From contig JACNMN010000018.1 of the NCBI GenBank assembly GCA_020622165.1, positions 1-50,519 of the forward strand: a stretch of DNA of 50,519 nucleotides, in the 5' to 3' direction. The position numbers were made by a program, and so were the translations under genes. The notes under the pieces are model-generated. The model saw only the letters and a program-made list of their open reading frames with translations, was not told where the DNA came from and did not search any database. Positions 26,853-35,840 of the stretch are shown piece after piece; the stretch's first letter is position 1; every line of letters starts with the position of its first letter. The stretch comes from Boseongicola sp. H5. GTDB lineage: Bacteria; Pseudomonadota; Alphaproteobacteria; Rhodobacterales; Rhodobacteraceae.

Positions 26853-27440
26853 AGATCGAGCCCCAGAATCGGCTACGCCCGAACATCGACCGTCGATCAG
26901 AACCTCGATGCTCAAATCGAGGCTCTGACAGCTGCCGGATGTGGGATGGTGCGGTAGGAACAGCGCAGTGGGGCCACGCTTGAGGGCCGCCCCGAGCTGA
27001 AGACGATCCTCGACTTCATCCATCCAGGTGAAACTCTGGTGGTCACACGGGTCGACCGGCTGGCCCGCTCGATGCAGGATCTACAGACCATTGTCGCCAT
27101 GCTGAAGGAAAAGGGTGCCCATCTGGCCGCCACCGCGCAACCTGTCGATACGTCGACCGCTGCGGGCAAGGCCTTCTTCGACATGCTTGGCGTCTTTGCA
27201 GAGTTCGAAACCAACCTCCGCCGCGAGCGGCAAGCCGAAGGCATCAAGGCCGCGAAACGCAAAGGGGTCTATCGCGGTCGCCCGCCCAAGATTGATATGG
27301 CGGCCATTCAGACCAAACTCGGTGCAGGCCTCTCGCCCTCGGAAATTGCCCGCGAAATGGGGATCTCGCGCGGGACTGTCTATAAAGCAAAGGCTCAAAT
27401 GCTGACGGGCAACGAGATCATAGAGGGGCCGATCGCATGA
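26847..27440 (+). pseudogene. tnpR: Serine resolvase (Tn3 TnpR-type) interrupted by an amber codon
   Basis: The frame from ATG 26847 begins RIGYARTSTVDQNLDAQIEAL, with the catalytic Ser of the resolvase N-terminus, but meets TAG at 26955-26957 after GCGMVR. The same frame then continues EQRSGATLEGRPELK, VTRVDRLARS, FFDMLGVFAEFETNLRRERQAEGI and a C-terminal helix-turn-helix (LSPSEIAREMGISRGTVYKA). Homologues that I recall have Gln here (CAG to TAG, one transition). Without suppression, no product contains both catalytic Ser and DNA-binding domain. Total about 197 codons, normal resolvase length. Confidence 0.82.
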
Positions 27441-27916
27441 AAAAGCCCCCACGCAAACGACAGCCTTCCGCGTCCAAGGCGCCTGCGCAAACTCGGGTCA
27501 AGGTGCCACCACCACGTAACCTGACCCCAGAGCTATGCGATCGGCTGCGCCGGGACATGATAAAGGCATACCTCGCCGTGGCAGAGACGCACGGACTGAC
27601 AGTCGAAGAGGGCGATCTCGCGGATATCGACCTGCGCCATAGTCTTGCGATCAGCTTCCGCGTCGGCATCCCACAGGAAGACGGCGCGATCTATTCCCCG
27701 GACAAGGCCATGTTCGAAGTGCTCGCGCCTCATTTTGGGCTGGAGCCCTCAGACTATGGCCGCACCTTCCGGTCGAAGGATGAGCTGTTCCGCGTCGTCG
27801 CCATCAATCCCAACAGGCCCAAATATCCTGTCAGTGCTGAACGCGTCTCAGATGGACGGGGCTTCAAGTTCCCCGCCGACAACGTGGTCATGTACCTGCA
27901 GCGGCCAGGCCCATGA
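27437..27916 (+). CDS. Hypothetical protein, passenger of the Tn3-like element
   Basis: 159 aa, start overlapping the resolvase stop by 4 bases (ATGA). The N-terminus is basic and proline-rich (KKPPRKRQPSASKAP), the rest soluble with no recognised domain. The coupling to tnpR and normal codon use suggest it is a real gene carried by the element. Function unknown. Confidence 0.65.
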   Translation: MKKPPRKRQPSASKAPAQTRVKVPPPRNLTPELCDRLRRDMIKAYLAVAETHGLTVEEGDLADIDLRHSLAISFRVGIPQEDGAIYSPDKAMFEVLAPHFGLEPSDYGRTFRSKDELFRVVAINPNRPKYPVSAERVSDGRGFKFPADNVVMYLQRPGP

Positions 27917-27993
27917 CCACGTACCTCTTTTGTTCCGCCAAAAGCCCAAATATGCAGCGTCGGGCCCCCTGGGCCTGGTTGTTTATGATGGAT

Positions 27994-28547
27994 GAAGCCG
28001 CACTTGCTGGTAAGGAGCCGTTTCATGGCGGCGTGGTCGCTCTCGATGAGACTATTGCGCCACTTTCGGCCGATGTGCGGATCGTAGCGGTGATTGATCT
28101 CGCGGGTCACACGAGCGCAGGCTTGTGCCTTGTTGGTACAGATTGTACCGGGCCCGTGCAGGCGCACCCCCGTTCACTCGCCTTGTTGAGAAAGCCTTTG
28201 GCCGCCTTCGCATCCTGCCACGCTGTCAGACGGAAACCGACCATTTGGCCGTTGGCATCCACCGCGCGCCACAGGTAGTGCCATTTGCCGCCAACACGAG
28301 TATAAGTTTCATCGACATGCCAATCGACGCTGGCCCGTCGCAAGGGTTTCTCGGTGCTCCTCGTGATCTCTGGGCCGAACTTCTACACCCACCGATGGAC
28401 GCTTGAGCGATCAACGGCGAAATCTCGCTCTGCCAGAAGATCGACGACAACCTGGTACGACAGTGGATGCCGCAGATACCAACGCACTGCACACAGGATG
28501 ATCTCACGCGGCAAAAGATGCCGCTCAAACAGCAAATTGCGCGGCAT
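27994..28547 (-). pseudogene. IS6-family transposase, inactivated
   Basis: From ATG 28547 the frame gives RNLLFERHLLPREIILCAVR, WYLRHPLSYQVVVDLLAER and VDRSSVHRW, then TAG at 28383-28385 where the family has Gln, then continues VDWHVDETYTRVGGKWHYLWRA with the first catalytic Asp. Near 28165 the frame shifts; the next frame has TICTNKAQA, where the second catalytic Asp appears to be Asn, and SLIESDHAAMKRLL with the catalytic Glu. The C-terminus is lost. At least three independent lesions make it a dead copy. Confidence 0.78.
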
Positions 28548-28614
28548 GCTCGACCTCAAAAACCAAAAACCTCGACCAGACACCCGAACAACGCAATAGC
28601 CCCGCGCCGAGAGC

Positions 28615-29391
28615 TTAGCGGCGGCAGGTCGTCTGCGCCGGACGAAGGCCTGGGGCGCCGGCTTCGCAAACCATTGCTCGTTCCCCTTGCAGCTGACATA
28701 TTGTGTAGCCGTTCCGGTTTCGTTGCGAGAACTCGCGACCATCGAAGGTCAAGAACGTCTGTACGCCCTCACTAAGCTGACCGACCGACTCGTCGACCAA
28801 CTCGCGAACGTTACGGTAAGTGAAGGTCACACGGTCGCCTCCCTGGTGAGTTGCGACGATTGTAAAGTTCAAGATTGGGTTTCCCATGTCGCGAAGCGTA
28901 CAGCTCCATGCGGCACGTGTCACAATGTCGATCTGTGTGGTCTCTGACCGCTCTTCTTCGACTGGTGGGGGGCATTGAGGTCGCCTGTTGTGTGGTATTG
29001 GACTGAAAGAATAGGCTGTTTGGAACCTGTAGGCTTCCCCCCGAACGAGGGTCGCGCCACCTGCCTGCTCAAATGCGTAGGGCGAGCCCGGCCCCACGGC
29101 GTGACTATACGTGTGGTAATTGTAGAGGTCGACGCTCGCGCCATGGGAAAAAACGCGTCGATCGGAGCAGAAAGCATAGGCATAATAGACTGTCTGCGAA
29201 CATCTATTGGACACTCGAACAGGTATGTTTGACATCTGAGTGTTGCCATGAGGGCTGCTTGAACGCGGTCGATCGGTATCGATTTCAAAACACTGATCAA
29301 TGTTGTCGGCGAATGCAGAATGTGGCGCGGTGAGCGCGAGAACCACAGCGAAGAGTGTCCGAAAGCACCCGTGTCTTGTTTTCGTGAACAT
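28615..29391 (-). CDS. Secreted cysteine-containing protein of unknown function
   Basis: 258 aa from ATG 29391, which has GGGAGG upstream; the frame opens further at 29481. Residues 1-29 are a signal peptide (LFAVVLALTAPHSAFA). The mature chain has about eight Cys, including NRCSQTVYYAYAFC and the C-terminal CEAGAPG...TTC, suggesting disulfides in the periplasm or outside. No family is recognised. It lies 162 bases downstream of the caspase gene in the same orientation and shares the V-N-x-C-x-x-TV pattern with the small protein at 35484, so it may belong to the protease island. Confidence 0.7.
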   Translation of the reverse strand: MFTKTRHGCFRTLFAVVLALTAPHSAFADNIDQCFEIDTDRPRSSSPHGNTQMSNIPVRVSNRCSQTVYYAYAFCSDRRVFSHGASVDLYNYHTYSHAVGPGSPYAFEQAGGATLVRGEAYRFQTAYSFSPIPHNRRPQCPPPVEEERSETTQIDIVTRAAWSCTLRDMGNPILNFTIVATHQGGDRVTFTYRNVRELVDESVGQLSEGVQTFLTFDGREFSQRNRNGYTICQLQGERAMVCEAGAPGLRPAQTTCRR

Positions 29392-29553
29392 GTTTCCTCC
29401 CACTCCCTTTTGGAAAGGTTTCGATACTGCACAGGAAAAACTCGATGGAGTTTCCAACATTTCCATTGCAGGGCCTTTCATCGAGATTGCGCCAAGATGT
29501 CTACGCCATCGGCATTGGTGACTAGTCCTATACGCATTTCGCTCCTAAGCCGA

Positions 29554-32500
29554 TCACTGGACGCCTGTACGTGCCAGCGCAAAGGAGGTGCCGAAGATAT
29601 GCACCTGCGGTTCTTGCCGGTACTGCCAGATACGCTGCGTCAGGTCAGGCAGTTCTTGCCCGACATAGTCAGCGAGTTCCCGTAAATCGAGCCGTGTATC
29701 GGCGTCGGTATCACCTTCTGAGAAAGCCTCGAGCAGCGTGTAGGTGAAAGCACCGTGGCCGTTGTGACCTTCCAGCGCGTATTGTGTTTCCGCCGCTGCG
29801 GTGATGATCGCCCTTCCTGATGCGGCGGCGAGCCGCGAAATGCCTGCCCCCTGCTCGAGTTCGTTGACTGCGTTCATTCGGATCGCCGAGCCGCTTTCGC
29901 AACTGTCGAACAGGATCACCGATCGTAAAGCCGAAATACGTGAAAAGAACCGCCGCCAGTCGGTCTGGGAGATACCATAGCGCGCCAGCGAGTCGGCCGG
30001 ATTCTCCGAAACACTGATGTTGGGAGGCAGGAAGTAGTAGCGCCCCTGAAACGTAACTCCGTGGCCGGCGAGAAAGAACACGAAGGTGTCCGTCGGGCGA
30101 ATTTCGTCAGCGATCTGTGAAAAGGCGTCGTCCAGCGCTTCAGCCGAAACCTCCCGATCAAAGAGCGTTGTGACGCGCACATCATCGAAATCCAAACCCC
30201 GCTGCGACAGTGTATCAGCCACGGCACGCGCATCATTGACCGAATAGTTCAGGCGCAACCGTTCCTCTTCATAGTCGTCAACGCCGATAGCCATGACATA
30301 GAGCGTGGGCGCATCCACTGCGCCGCCCTCCGCACGGGTGACCACGGCTGAATAGACGTCCGATGTGATCGTGCCGGCGTGGTTCGCGACCCGCACCGCA
30401 ACAGTGTTCTCGCCGGGTTCCAGTGGCAGAAGGCGTGTGGCCTCAACCCGCTGGCCACTATTGCTATCAAAGGGTGCTGCGCGGGTTTCGTCGACGCCGA
30501 CGACTACGCCATTCACGCTCCAGATCACATTGCCGATACCGCCAGAGCCAAGCTGCGCCACCATGCGCGCATTGACAGCGTCGGCCACCACGTCGGGCTC
30601 GACCTCCAGGGCTTCGACAATTGGGGCACCGCCACCGAGCATGACGCTCTCCAGCGACAGATCGCGTTCTGCCGTGCCAACCCGGTTGTCGGGATCACCG
30701 ATCAGCGCCTCCTGCACCAGATCGGGGCGGTAGAGCGTATCGAACACCGAAGAGATAGGCAGCGCCTCGCCTGTGTCGCGGTTGCGCAGGATCAGTAGGT
30801 CCGCCGCGGCGCGTCCGTTCTGGGCGAAATAGCCACCGTCGGTTAGGGCCAGTGCATTCCCTTCGGCATCGACCACAAAAGTGGCGGCGCGGCTGCCATC
30901 CTCAAGCCGGTAGATTTCGTAGATATTGGCCGAGAGCGCATTGACGAAATGCGCCGCACCGATCAACTGCGCGCCCGGGCGCCATGTGGTGCCGCTGGCG
31001 GTGGCAGAAAAGGGCCGAACCGCAATGAGTTCGAGATCATCGTTCAGGAAGGCCAGGTTCCGATCGGACGAAATCACGTAATGCCCGTCATTGCGATAAG
31101 CAGCCAGCACGGCACCGAACTCGGCACCGAGATCGGGCAAGGGGCGTGGATCCGCGATGCTGGTGCCATTGCGATCGAGGGTAAAGAGCCAGGTTGTGGC
31201 TTCGTCGGCGCCGGGGCGCATTCCGTGTACGAACATGCGCAGATTGCCATCGCGCGAGGCCACCGGCAGGGCGCGCGGCGCTTGCGCGAGCCAGTGGTCG
31301 CTTTGGCTAACAAAGAAGGACACAACCTCGGCAAAGGCGATCGGTGTATCGGCCCGAGCTTCACCGTTGATCCGCGAGTACGTCACGATACTGGCGTGTG
31401 TCGATTGTTCTGCCCGGGTTGATGCGGTTGTCGACCAGAAGGCCCAGAACCGAGCGCCATCCTCATCGAGGCGTTGGGCTGAGAGCGCGGCTGTTGCAGG
31501 GTAATCGAGACAGCTCAGATTGCGCAGATCGCAACCAGGGTTTCGGCTTTGGGCGTCAAGCGGCACCGCGCCGTCAGGCGGCAGCCGCGATTGCAATACG
31601 CCGCGCGACACATCCCAAGCCAACAAACAGACATTTGGCATCGCAAAAAGACCAGCATCCGACCCGATCGCACCCCGGCGGTTGATCCGACCCAGTGAAA
31701 GACCCGGGGTGCAATCGACTGGGGTGCCTTCGGCCGTAATGTCGGCCAGCCCGTCGGTTTCGCTGACCGTCGTGGCGATCGCGGTTCTGGGACCGGGATC
31801 GGTATTGAATATGACGCCCCGCGTGTCCCGTTCCGACGGCGCGGATACCCATCTGAGGTCGCGATCCACCGCTTGGGCTAAGCGCGGCTCGGGTGCATCA
31901 AGATCCCATTCATAGAAAGCTTGCGTGTCGCCTTCGGTCACAAGCAGGCGCAAAGTGCGCCCATCAGGACCAAGATCGCCCATATTGCGCACCGCCCCAG
32001 GCAGGATCAAATCGCGCGGCTCGGTGCCGGGCGCTTCGATGCGAAGGGTGATGGGCGTTTGCAGAGCCCCGATGCGGATCCCTGCCGTAATGGTCATCCG
32101 CGCGGTCGTGTTGTTGGACATATAGGTCCAGGCGACATCATTCTGGCTGTAGTCGGCGGGCATCGCTTCCTGGGCAGCCACGGTGCCGCTGCGGATGTCG
32201 TGGCTGCGTTCGATCTGATCGGCGCTATTGACGTTCTCGTAGCTGACCAGGCGGCCGTCCTCGGCTTGGGTAAAAGTGTTGTGCCAACCTTCGGCCATAT
32301 AATCCCATAAACGGCTGCCCGCGTTGTAGTCGATTGCCACGGAAAAAGTGCCCGGGCTGCGGTCGGCGGGCGGGCCCTGCAGCAGCACCACAGCCTCCTC
32401 GGGAAAGAACGCCACGTTGTTGAGATTGGACGGCGCCTCCGGGCCGAGCTCGATGTGGGTGGCGGCACCACTGCCATGATCGATGGCAAAGACCAGCCCG

Positions 32501-33342
32501 CCCAGGGGCCCGTCATCGGACGGGCTGCGGTAGCCCAGGATGGTCTGGTCGTCCACGGCGAAGAACCTGGTGGTCCGGACTGTCTGCCCATCAGCGGCAT
32601 CGGGCACGAAGACCTGGTCAATCTGCTGGCGGCGCAGGTCGAACGAAACGATCCGCGCATAGCCATCTCCCAAAACCTGGGTCACAACCTGATCGCTATT
32701 TGGAATTGCGGCGAGCCCGACGAAACTGCGCAGGCCGAATTCCTGTGGATCGATGCGGCGCACTGTGTCTGACACCCGCAGATCAATGTATTCCAGATGC
32801 GGCATGGTGGTGAACCCATCCTGCGGCACATACACCAAGTAATTGTCGGTCAATGCAAAAGCGTTGACATCGATCCGGCGGGTAACGCGCGCGAGTTCAG
32901 TGTCGAAGATTGCGAGGGCCCGCGCACCGTCATAAGCGATCAGGAAACGCCCTGAGCCCGACACTCCAAACCGCTCCGCATAGCGTAGGCCGTAAACATC
33001 ATCGATTCTGACCAGGCCGGCGATGAAATCTGTCGGCGTTTCGGGCAGCACCTGCAAGAAATCCGCATTGAATCGATCGATCCGGACGCGTTCGACAAAA
33101 CGGCTGCTGACAAAACCCGTTTCACCGCTCTCCAGCCGGACCCCGATCCAATCCGGCCCGCTGACGATGCTGCCGGCCGTTGTGTCCAGCACATCTCCGC
33201 GGCTCACCTGCCCGACAATCTGGGCGTCCGTGAAGGGCAGAGCCCGCACATTGAGCACATTGGCGGTGACGCGATACTCATCGGCCAGCACAGCGCCGCT
33301 GCCAATCACAATCGCCATGATCAGGGCCATGATGCGTAGCAT
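29554..33342 (-). CDS. Secreted SH3b/repeat/caspase-like (peptidase C14) protein
   Basis: 1262 aa. A signal peptide (MALIMAIVIGSGAVLA) is followed by a bacterial SH3-like domain (about 22-85: VTANVLNVRALPFTDAQIVG), then about 850 residues of mostly beta-strand sequence that looks like WD/beta-propeller-type repeats, and a C-terminal caspase domain from about 1013 (LYVMAIGVDDYEE). The catalytic dyad is His1094 in FFLAGHGVT and Cys1148 in ILFDSCESGS. An EF-hand-like loop DTDADTRLDLRE at 1211-1222 could bind calcium. The signal peptide places a caspase-fold protease in the periplasm, unlike cytoplasmic metacaspases. Four bases separate it from the OmpA-type gene; third gene of the operon. Confidence 0.88.
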   Translation of the reverse strand: MLRIMALIMAIVIGSGAVLADEYRVTANVLNVRALPFTDAQIVGQVSRGDVLDTTAGSIVSGPDWIGVRLESGETGFVSSRFVERVRIDRFNADFLQVLPETPTDFIAGLVRIDDVYGLRYAERFGVSGSGRFLIAYDGARALAIFDTELARVTRRIDVNAFALTDNYLVYVPQDGFTTMPHLEYIDLRVSDTVRRIDPQEFGLRSFVGLAAIPNSDQVVTQVLGDGYARIVSFDLRRQQIDQVFVPDAADGQTVRTTRFFAVDDQTILGYRSPSDDGPLGGLVFAIDHGSGAATHIELGPEAPSNLNNVAFFPEEAVVLLQGPPADRSPGTFSVAIDYNAGSRLWDYMAEGWHNTFTQAEDGRLVSYENVNSADQIERSHDIRSGTVAAQEAMPADYSQNDVAWTYMSNNTTARMTITAGIRIGALQTPITLRIEAPGTEPRDLILPGAVRNMGDLGPDGRTLRLLVTEGDTQAFYEWDLDAPEPRLAQAVDRDLRWVSAPSERDTRGVIFNTDPGPRTAIATTVSETDGLADITAEGTPVDCTPGLSLGRINRRGAIGSDAGLFAMPNVCLLAWDVSRGVLQSRLPPDGAVPLDAQSRNPGCDLRNLSCLDYPATAALSAQRLDEDGARFWAFWSTTASTRAEQSTHASIVTYSRINGEARADTPIAFAEVVSFFVSQSDHWLAQAPRALPVASRDGNLRMFVHGMRPGADEATTWLFTLDRNGTSIADPRPLPDLGAEFGAVLAAYRNDGHYVISSDRNLAFLNDDLELIAVRPFSATASGTTWRPGAQLIGAAHFVNALSANIYEIYRLEDGSRAATFVVDAEGNALALTDGGYFAQNGRAAADLLILRNRDTGEALPISSVFDTLYRPDLVQEALIGDPDNRVGTAERDLSLESVMLGGGAPIVEALEVEPDVVADAVNARMVAQLGSGGIGNVIWSVNGVVVGVDETRAAPFDSNSGQRVEATRLLPLEPGENTVAVRVANHAGTITSDVYSAVVTRAEGGAVDAPTLYVMAIGVDDYEEERLRLNYSVNDARAVADTLSQRGLDFDDVRVTTLFDREVSAEALDDAFSQIADEIRPTDTFVFFLAGHGVTFQGRYYFLPPNISVSENPADSLARYGISQTDWRRFFSRISALRSVILFDSCESGSAIRMNAVNELEQGAGISRLAAASGRAIITAAAETQYALEGHNGHGAFTYTLLEAFSEGDTDADTRLDLRELADYVGQELPDLTQRIWQYRQEPQVHIFGTSFALARTGVQ

Positions 33343-33346
33343 GGGC

Positions 33347-33865
33347 TTAGTCCTCCTCGCTCAGAACCGTGCGGATTTCAACGCGCCGGTTTTCGCCGCT
33401 TTCAGGGTTGTCGATATCGAGCAACCGGCTTTCGCCTTCGCCGCTCCAGGAAAGGCGTTCCGCGCCTACCGCGTATTCATCTGTAAGAAATCCTACCACG
33501 CTTTGCGCACGCCGTTCGGATAGGGCCTGGTTATACTCGACTGATCCGGTGGCATCGGTATGGCCGATGATCTCGAAGCTTAACCCTTCGAGGATCTCGC
33601 TGCCGAGCGCTTCGCCCAATGCGCCAAGGGTCAGAATTGCCTCATCTGTGAGAGTGGCTTCATTATACGCAAACTGCACCCGGAGATTGACCGAGGGCGG
33701 TTCCGGTTCGCCGCCAAAAATGCTGAGCCCGCGTTCACCCCGCCCCGGCAGATCGGTACGCAGGGCGTCCATGATTTGATCGGCGCTCAAGTCCTCGGCC
33801 CAGGCCGAGGTGGACACCAAAAGAACAATCGCGGAGACGGCATAGGTCAGAAGTGGACGGCGCAT
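33347..33865 (-). CDS. OmpA-family peptidoglycan-associated protein
   Basis: 172 aa. Signal peptide of about 23 residues ending AWA, a short linker, then a C-terminal OmpA domain: VQFAYNEATLTDEAILTL, IIGHTDATGSVEYNQALSERRAQSV with the Asp (104) and Arg that bind diaminopimelate, and ENRRVEI. It has no Cys after the signal, so it is not a lipoprotein. It likely tethers a complex to the cell wall. Its start directly abuts the stop of the papain-like gene and it ends 4 bases before the caspase gene, so the three are one operon. Confidence 0.88.
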   Translation of the reverse strand: MRRPLLTYAVSAIVLLVSTSAWAEDLSADQIMDALRTDLPGRGERGLSIFGGEPEPPSVNLRVQFAYNEATLTDEAILTLGALGEALGSEILEGLSFEIIGHTDATGSVEYNQALSERRAQSVVGFLTDEYAVGAERLSWSGEGESRLLDIDNPESGENRRVEIRTVLSEED

Positions 33866-35398
33866 TTAATCCTCGGTGATGGAGATCGGCAGATGTGTGG
33901 CCGCGAAGTAACGGCTTAGGCCTGTATTGGCCTCCAGATCGAGCGTCGCCGCCCGCAGAGCCGACAGAAACTCACGCTCGGTCTCGATCAGGGGGCGGGG
34001 GCGGGCGAAAAGCGGGCTGCGCGTTGTGATCGCCATGATCATTTCTTCGCCCACGGGCGGCGAGATTTCGAACCGCGGATAACCATGACCGCCGTCGCCG
34101 AGGCGAAGCTCGGTGCGTGGGTCATGGGACCTCAGATTCGGCAGCGCGGCCTGGAACAGGTTGATCACCTGGCCGTCCGCCTGAAAATAGACCAAGTGCA
34201 GATTGCTGGTGAAGCCGGGCGTCGTGACGGTGAAAACCAAGTCGTCGCCAATCCGTGTGCTGGTGCTGTTCAGGACGATCTCGGCGGCGTCTTCGCCGGT
34301 TTCGGCAATCAGCAGAGCCTCGCATTGCGGCCATGGCCTCAGCGCGACGTCGATACTGAAGCGATCACCGAAGAGATCGGTCAGTGATTGGAGGTCCGCT
34401 TGGGATGACACGAAACCATGGATACCGTCCTGACCATCGCGCCGTTCGGCGCGCAGGCGGGCGCAGTCAAAAACTGGCAGATCGACATCAACCACTTCGA
34501 TCTGCGGCGGTGCGGGAGGGCGCGGCTCGATCGGCACCGGCGGGCGCGGCTCGGTTTCTGGACGGATGACATACGCACCACGCACACGGTTGCGGAAGGT
34601 GTCGTGATCCATGAATCCATAGCCGGCATCGCCCCAGTCGCTGCCCCAGGAGTTGATGAATTCAAATAACCCTGCTCGGTCGTCATAGCCCACCAGGGTG
34701 ATCGCATGACCGCTCAGTTCATTGGGGTCGCGTGGACCTGAACGCCAGATCGGATCGGCCGCGCGCAACAGGTGAAAGCCGGTATCAGGCAGCATGCTCA
34801 GGATTACCGGATGCCCGCGGGCCAGCTCGCCCTTGACCTGGTCAAGGTTTTCGTGGTCGACCCGGGCCCATCCAGAAATGGAAAACCCAAGCCCGTCGCC
34901 ATGCTGGCCGGGGTTTACCACTCGGCACAGCCGATCATCATAGCTATAGGCCGCGCTGTCGAGGCTGCCCGTATTCTGCAAGAGATTCAGCGCATCTGTG
35001 ATGCGCGATCCGGTATCGCAATCATCTGGGTCGATGCGGATCGCGTCGTAGATGAAGGCGGGGCTGGCGATGTTAGTATCAAACTCCAGCGATTGTCCGA
35101 GCGATGCAAACTGGTAGTAGGACCGTGCCGCATATCCGACCGCCCATCCCACGCAGGATCCCTGACGCCCCTGATCGCCGACCGGCGGCATGCGGCCGCG
35201 CAGGCTGACTGCCTCGGGCAAGTAGTTGCGGAATGTTGGTGTTGTCGGAAGCTCGGCCAGCTCGTCATCTTCGAGCAAGACCGCGCCGGTGCCGCGATAG
35301 GCCTGCGCCAATAAATCGCCCGGCATGGCCAGACAGGCGATCAGAAGGCCGGTGATTAACAGACGTGCCGAAACAGGCGGCTTTGAACATGTTGTCAT
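33866..35398 (-). CDS. Secreted papain-like (C1) cysteine protease with DUF4384-like C-terminal region
   Basis: 510 aa. Signal peptide ends near residue 32 (LLAQA). The protease domain covers about 60-280: Gln76 in VGDQGRQGSC, nucleophile Cys82, His231 in LSGHAITLVGYDD and Asn249 in FINSWGSDWG, a complete papain catalytic set. A Pro-rich linker (281-299) leads to a region of about 190 residues resembling the DUF4384 type often found beside caspase domains (LVFTVTTPGFTSNLHLVYFQADGQV). First gene of the operon with OmpA and caspase genes. GAGGCAGG precedes the ATG. Confidence 0.86.
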   Translation of the reverse strand: MTTCSKPPVSARLLITGLLIACLAMPGDLLAQAYRGTGAVLLEDDELAELPTTPTFRNYLPEAVSLRGRMPPVGDQGRQGSCVGWAVGYAARSYYQFASLGQSLEFDTNIASPAFIYDAIRIDPDDCDTGSRITDALNLLQNTGSLDSAAYSYDDRLCRVVNPGQHGDGLGFSISGWARVDHENLDQVKGELARGHPVILSMLPDTGFHLLRAADPIWRSGPRDPNELSGHAITLVGYDDRAGLFEFINSWGSDWGDAGYGFMDHDTFRNRVRGAYVIRPETEPRPPVPIEPRPPAPPQIEVVDVDLPVFDCARLRAERRDGQDGIHGFVSSQADLQSLTDLFGDRFSIDVALRPWPQCEALLIAETGEDAAEIVLNSTSTRIGDDLVFTVTTPGFTSNLHLVYFQADGQVINLFQAALPNLRSHDPRTELRLGDGGHGYPRFEISPPVGEEMIMAITTRSPLFARPRPLIETEREFLSALRAATLDLEANTGLSRYFAATHLPISITED

Positions 35399-35483
35399 GT
35401 AGCACCTGCCTCAAGCCAGGTCCCTCTGACAGGGTTCGCGGCTGAACAGAGCAATGTGCGGGAGCCGGTCATCTTGCTTTTGT

Positions 35484-35840
35484 TCAGGGCCATGATGGAT
35501 CAGGGACGCAGCTATCTTGGTGGTAGTCACGCAGATCGCACCATTCATAACTGACACGTGTTGCATCGCCACCTGTTAGTACACTCACCCATCTGCCTGA
35601 GTTGAGCGGCCCCCAGGTGCCCTCATAGCCATTGTTGAAGAGGGCCTTGATCACAACCGTGTACCCGCAGTTGTTCACAAACCGATCAGGCTCACCAGAC
35701 CGCTCTTGGAAGCTTACACAGTTGGCGCCTGCGGGTACGGCAACCGCGACGCTCAGTACCGCACCTGCGACCAATCGTTTCCATTGTGAGCTGCTAAGGG
35801 AGGCTGCAAAAGCCATATCTTGCCTCTTGAAGACTGTCAT
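35484..35840 (-). CDS. Small secreted cysteine-containing protein
   Basis: 118 aa. A signal peptide (about residues 21-38, LVAGAVLSVAVAVPAGA) precedes an 80-residue mature chain with four Cys: NCVSF, VNNCGYTVVIK, SYEWCDL and DSCVPDP. The NNCGYTV pattern resembles small bacterial proteins with a disulfide-bonded beta fold, but I do not recognise a named family. It lies 85 bases upstream of the papain-like gene in the same direction and may be its leader gene. Confidence 0.7.
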   Translation of the reverse strand: MTVFKRQDMAFAASLSSSQWKRLVAGAVLSVAVAVPAGANCVSFQERSGEPDRFVNNCGYTVVIKALFNNGYEGTWGPLNSGRWVSVLTGGDATRVSYEWCDLRDYHQDSCVPDPSWP

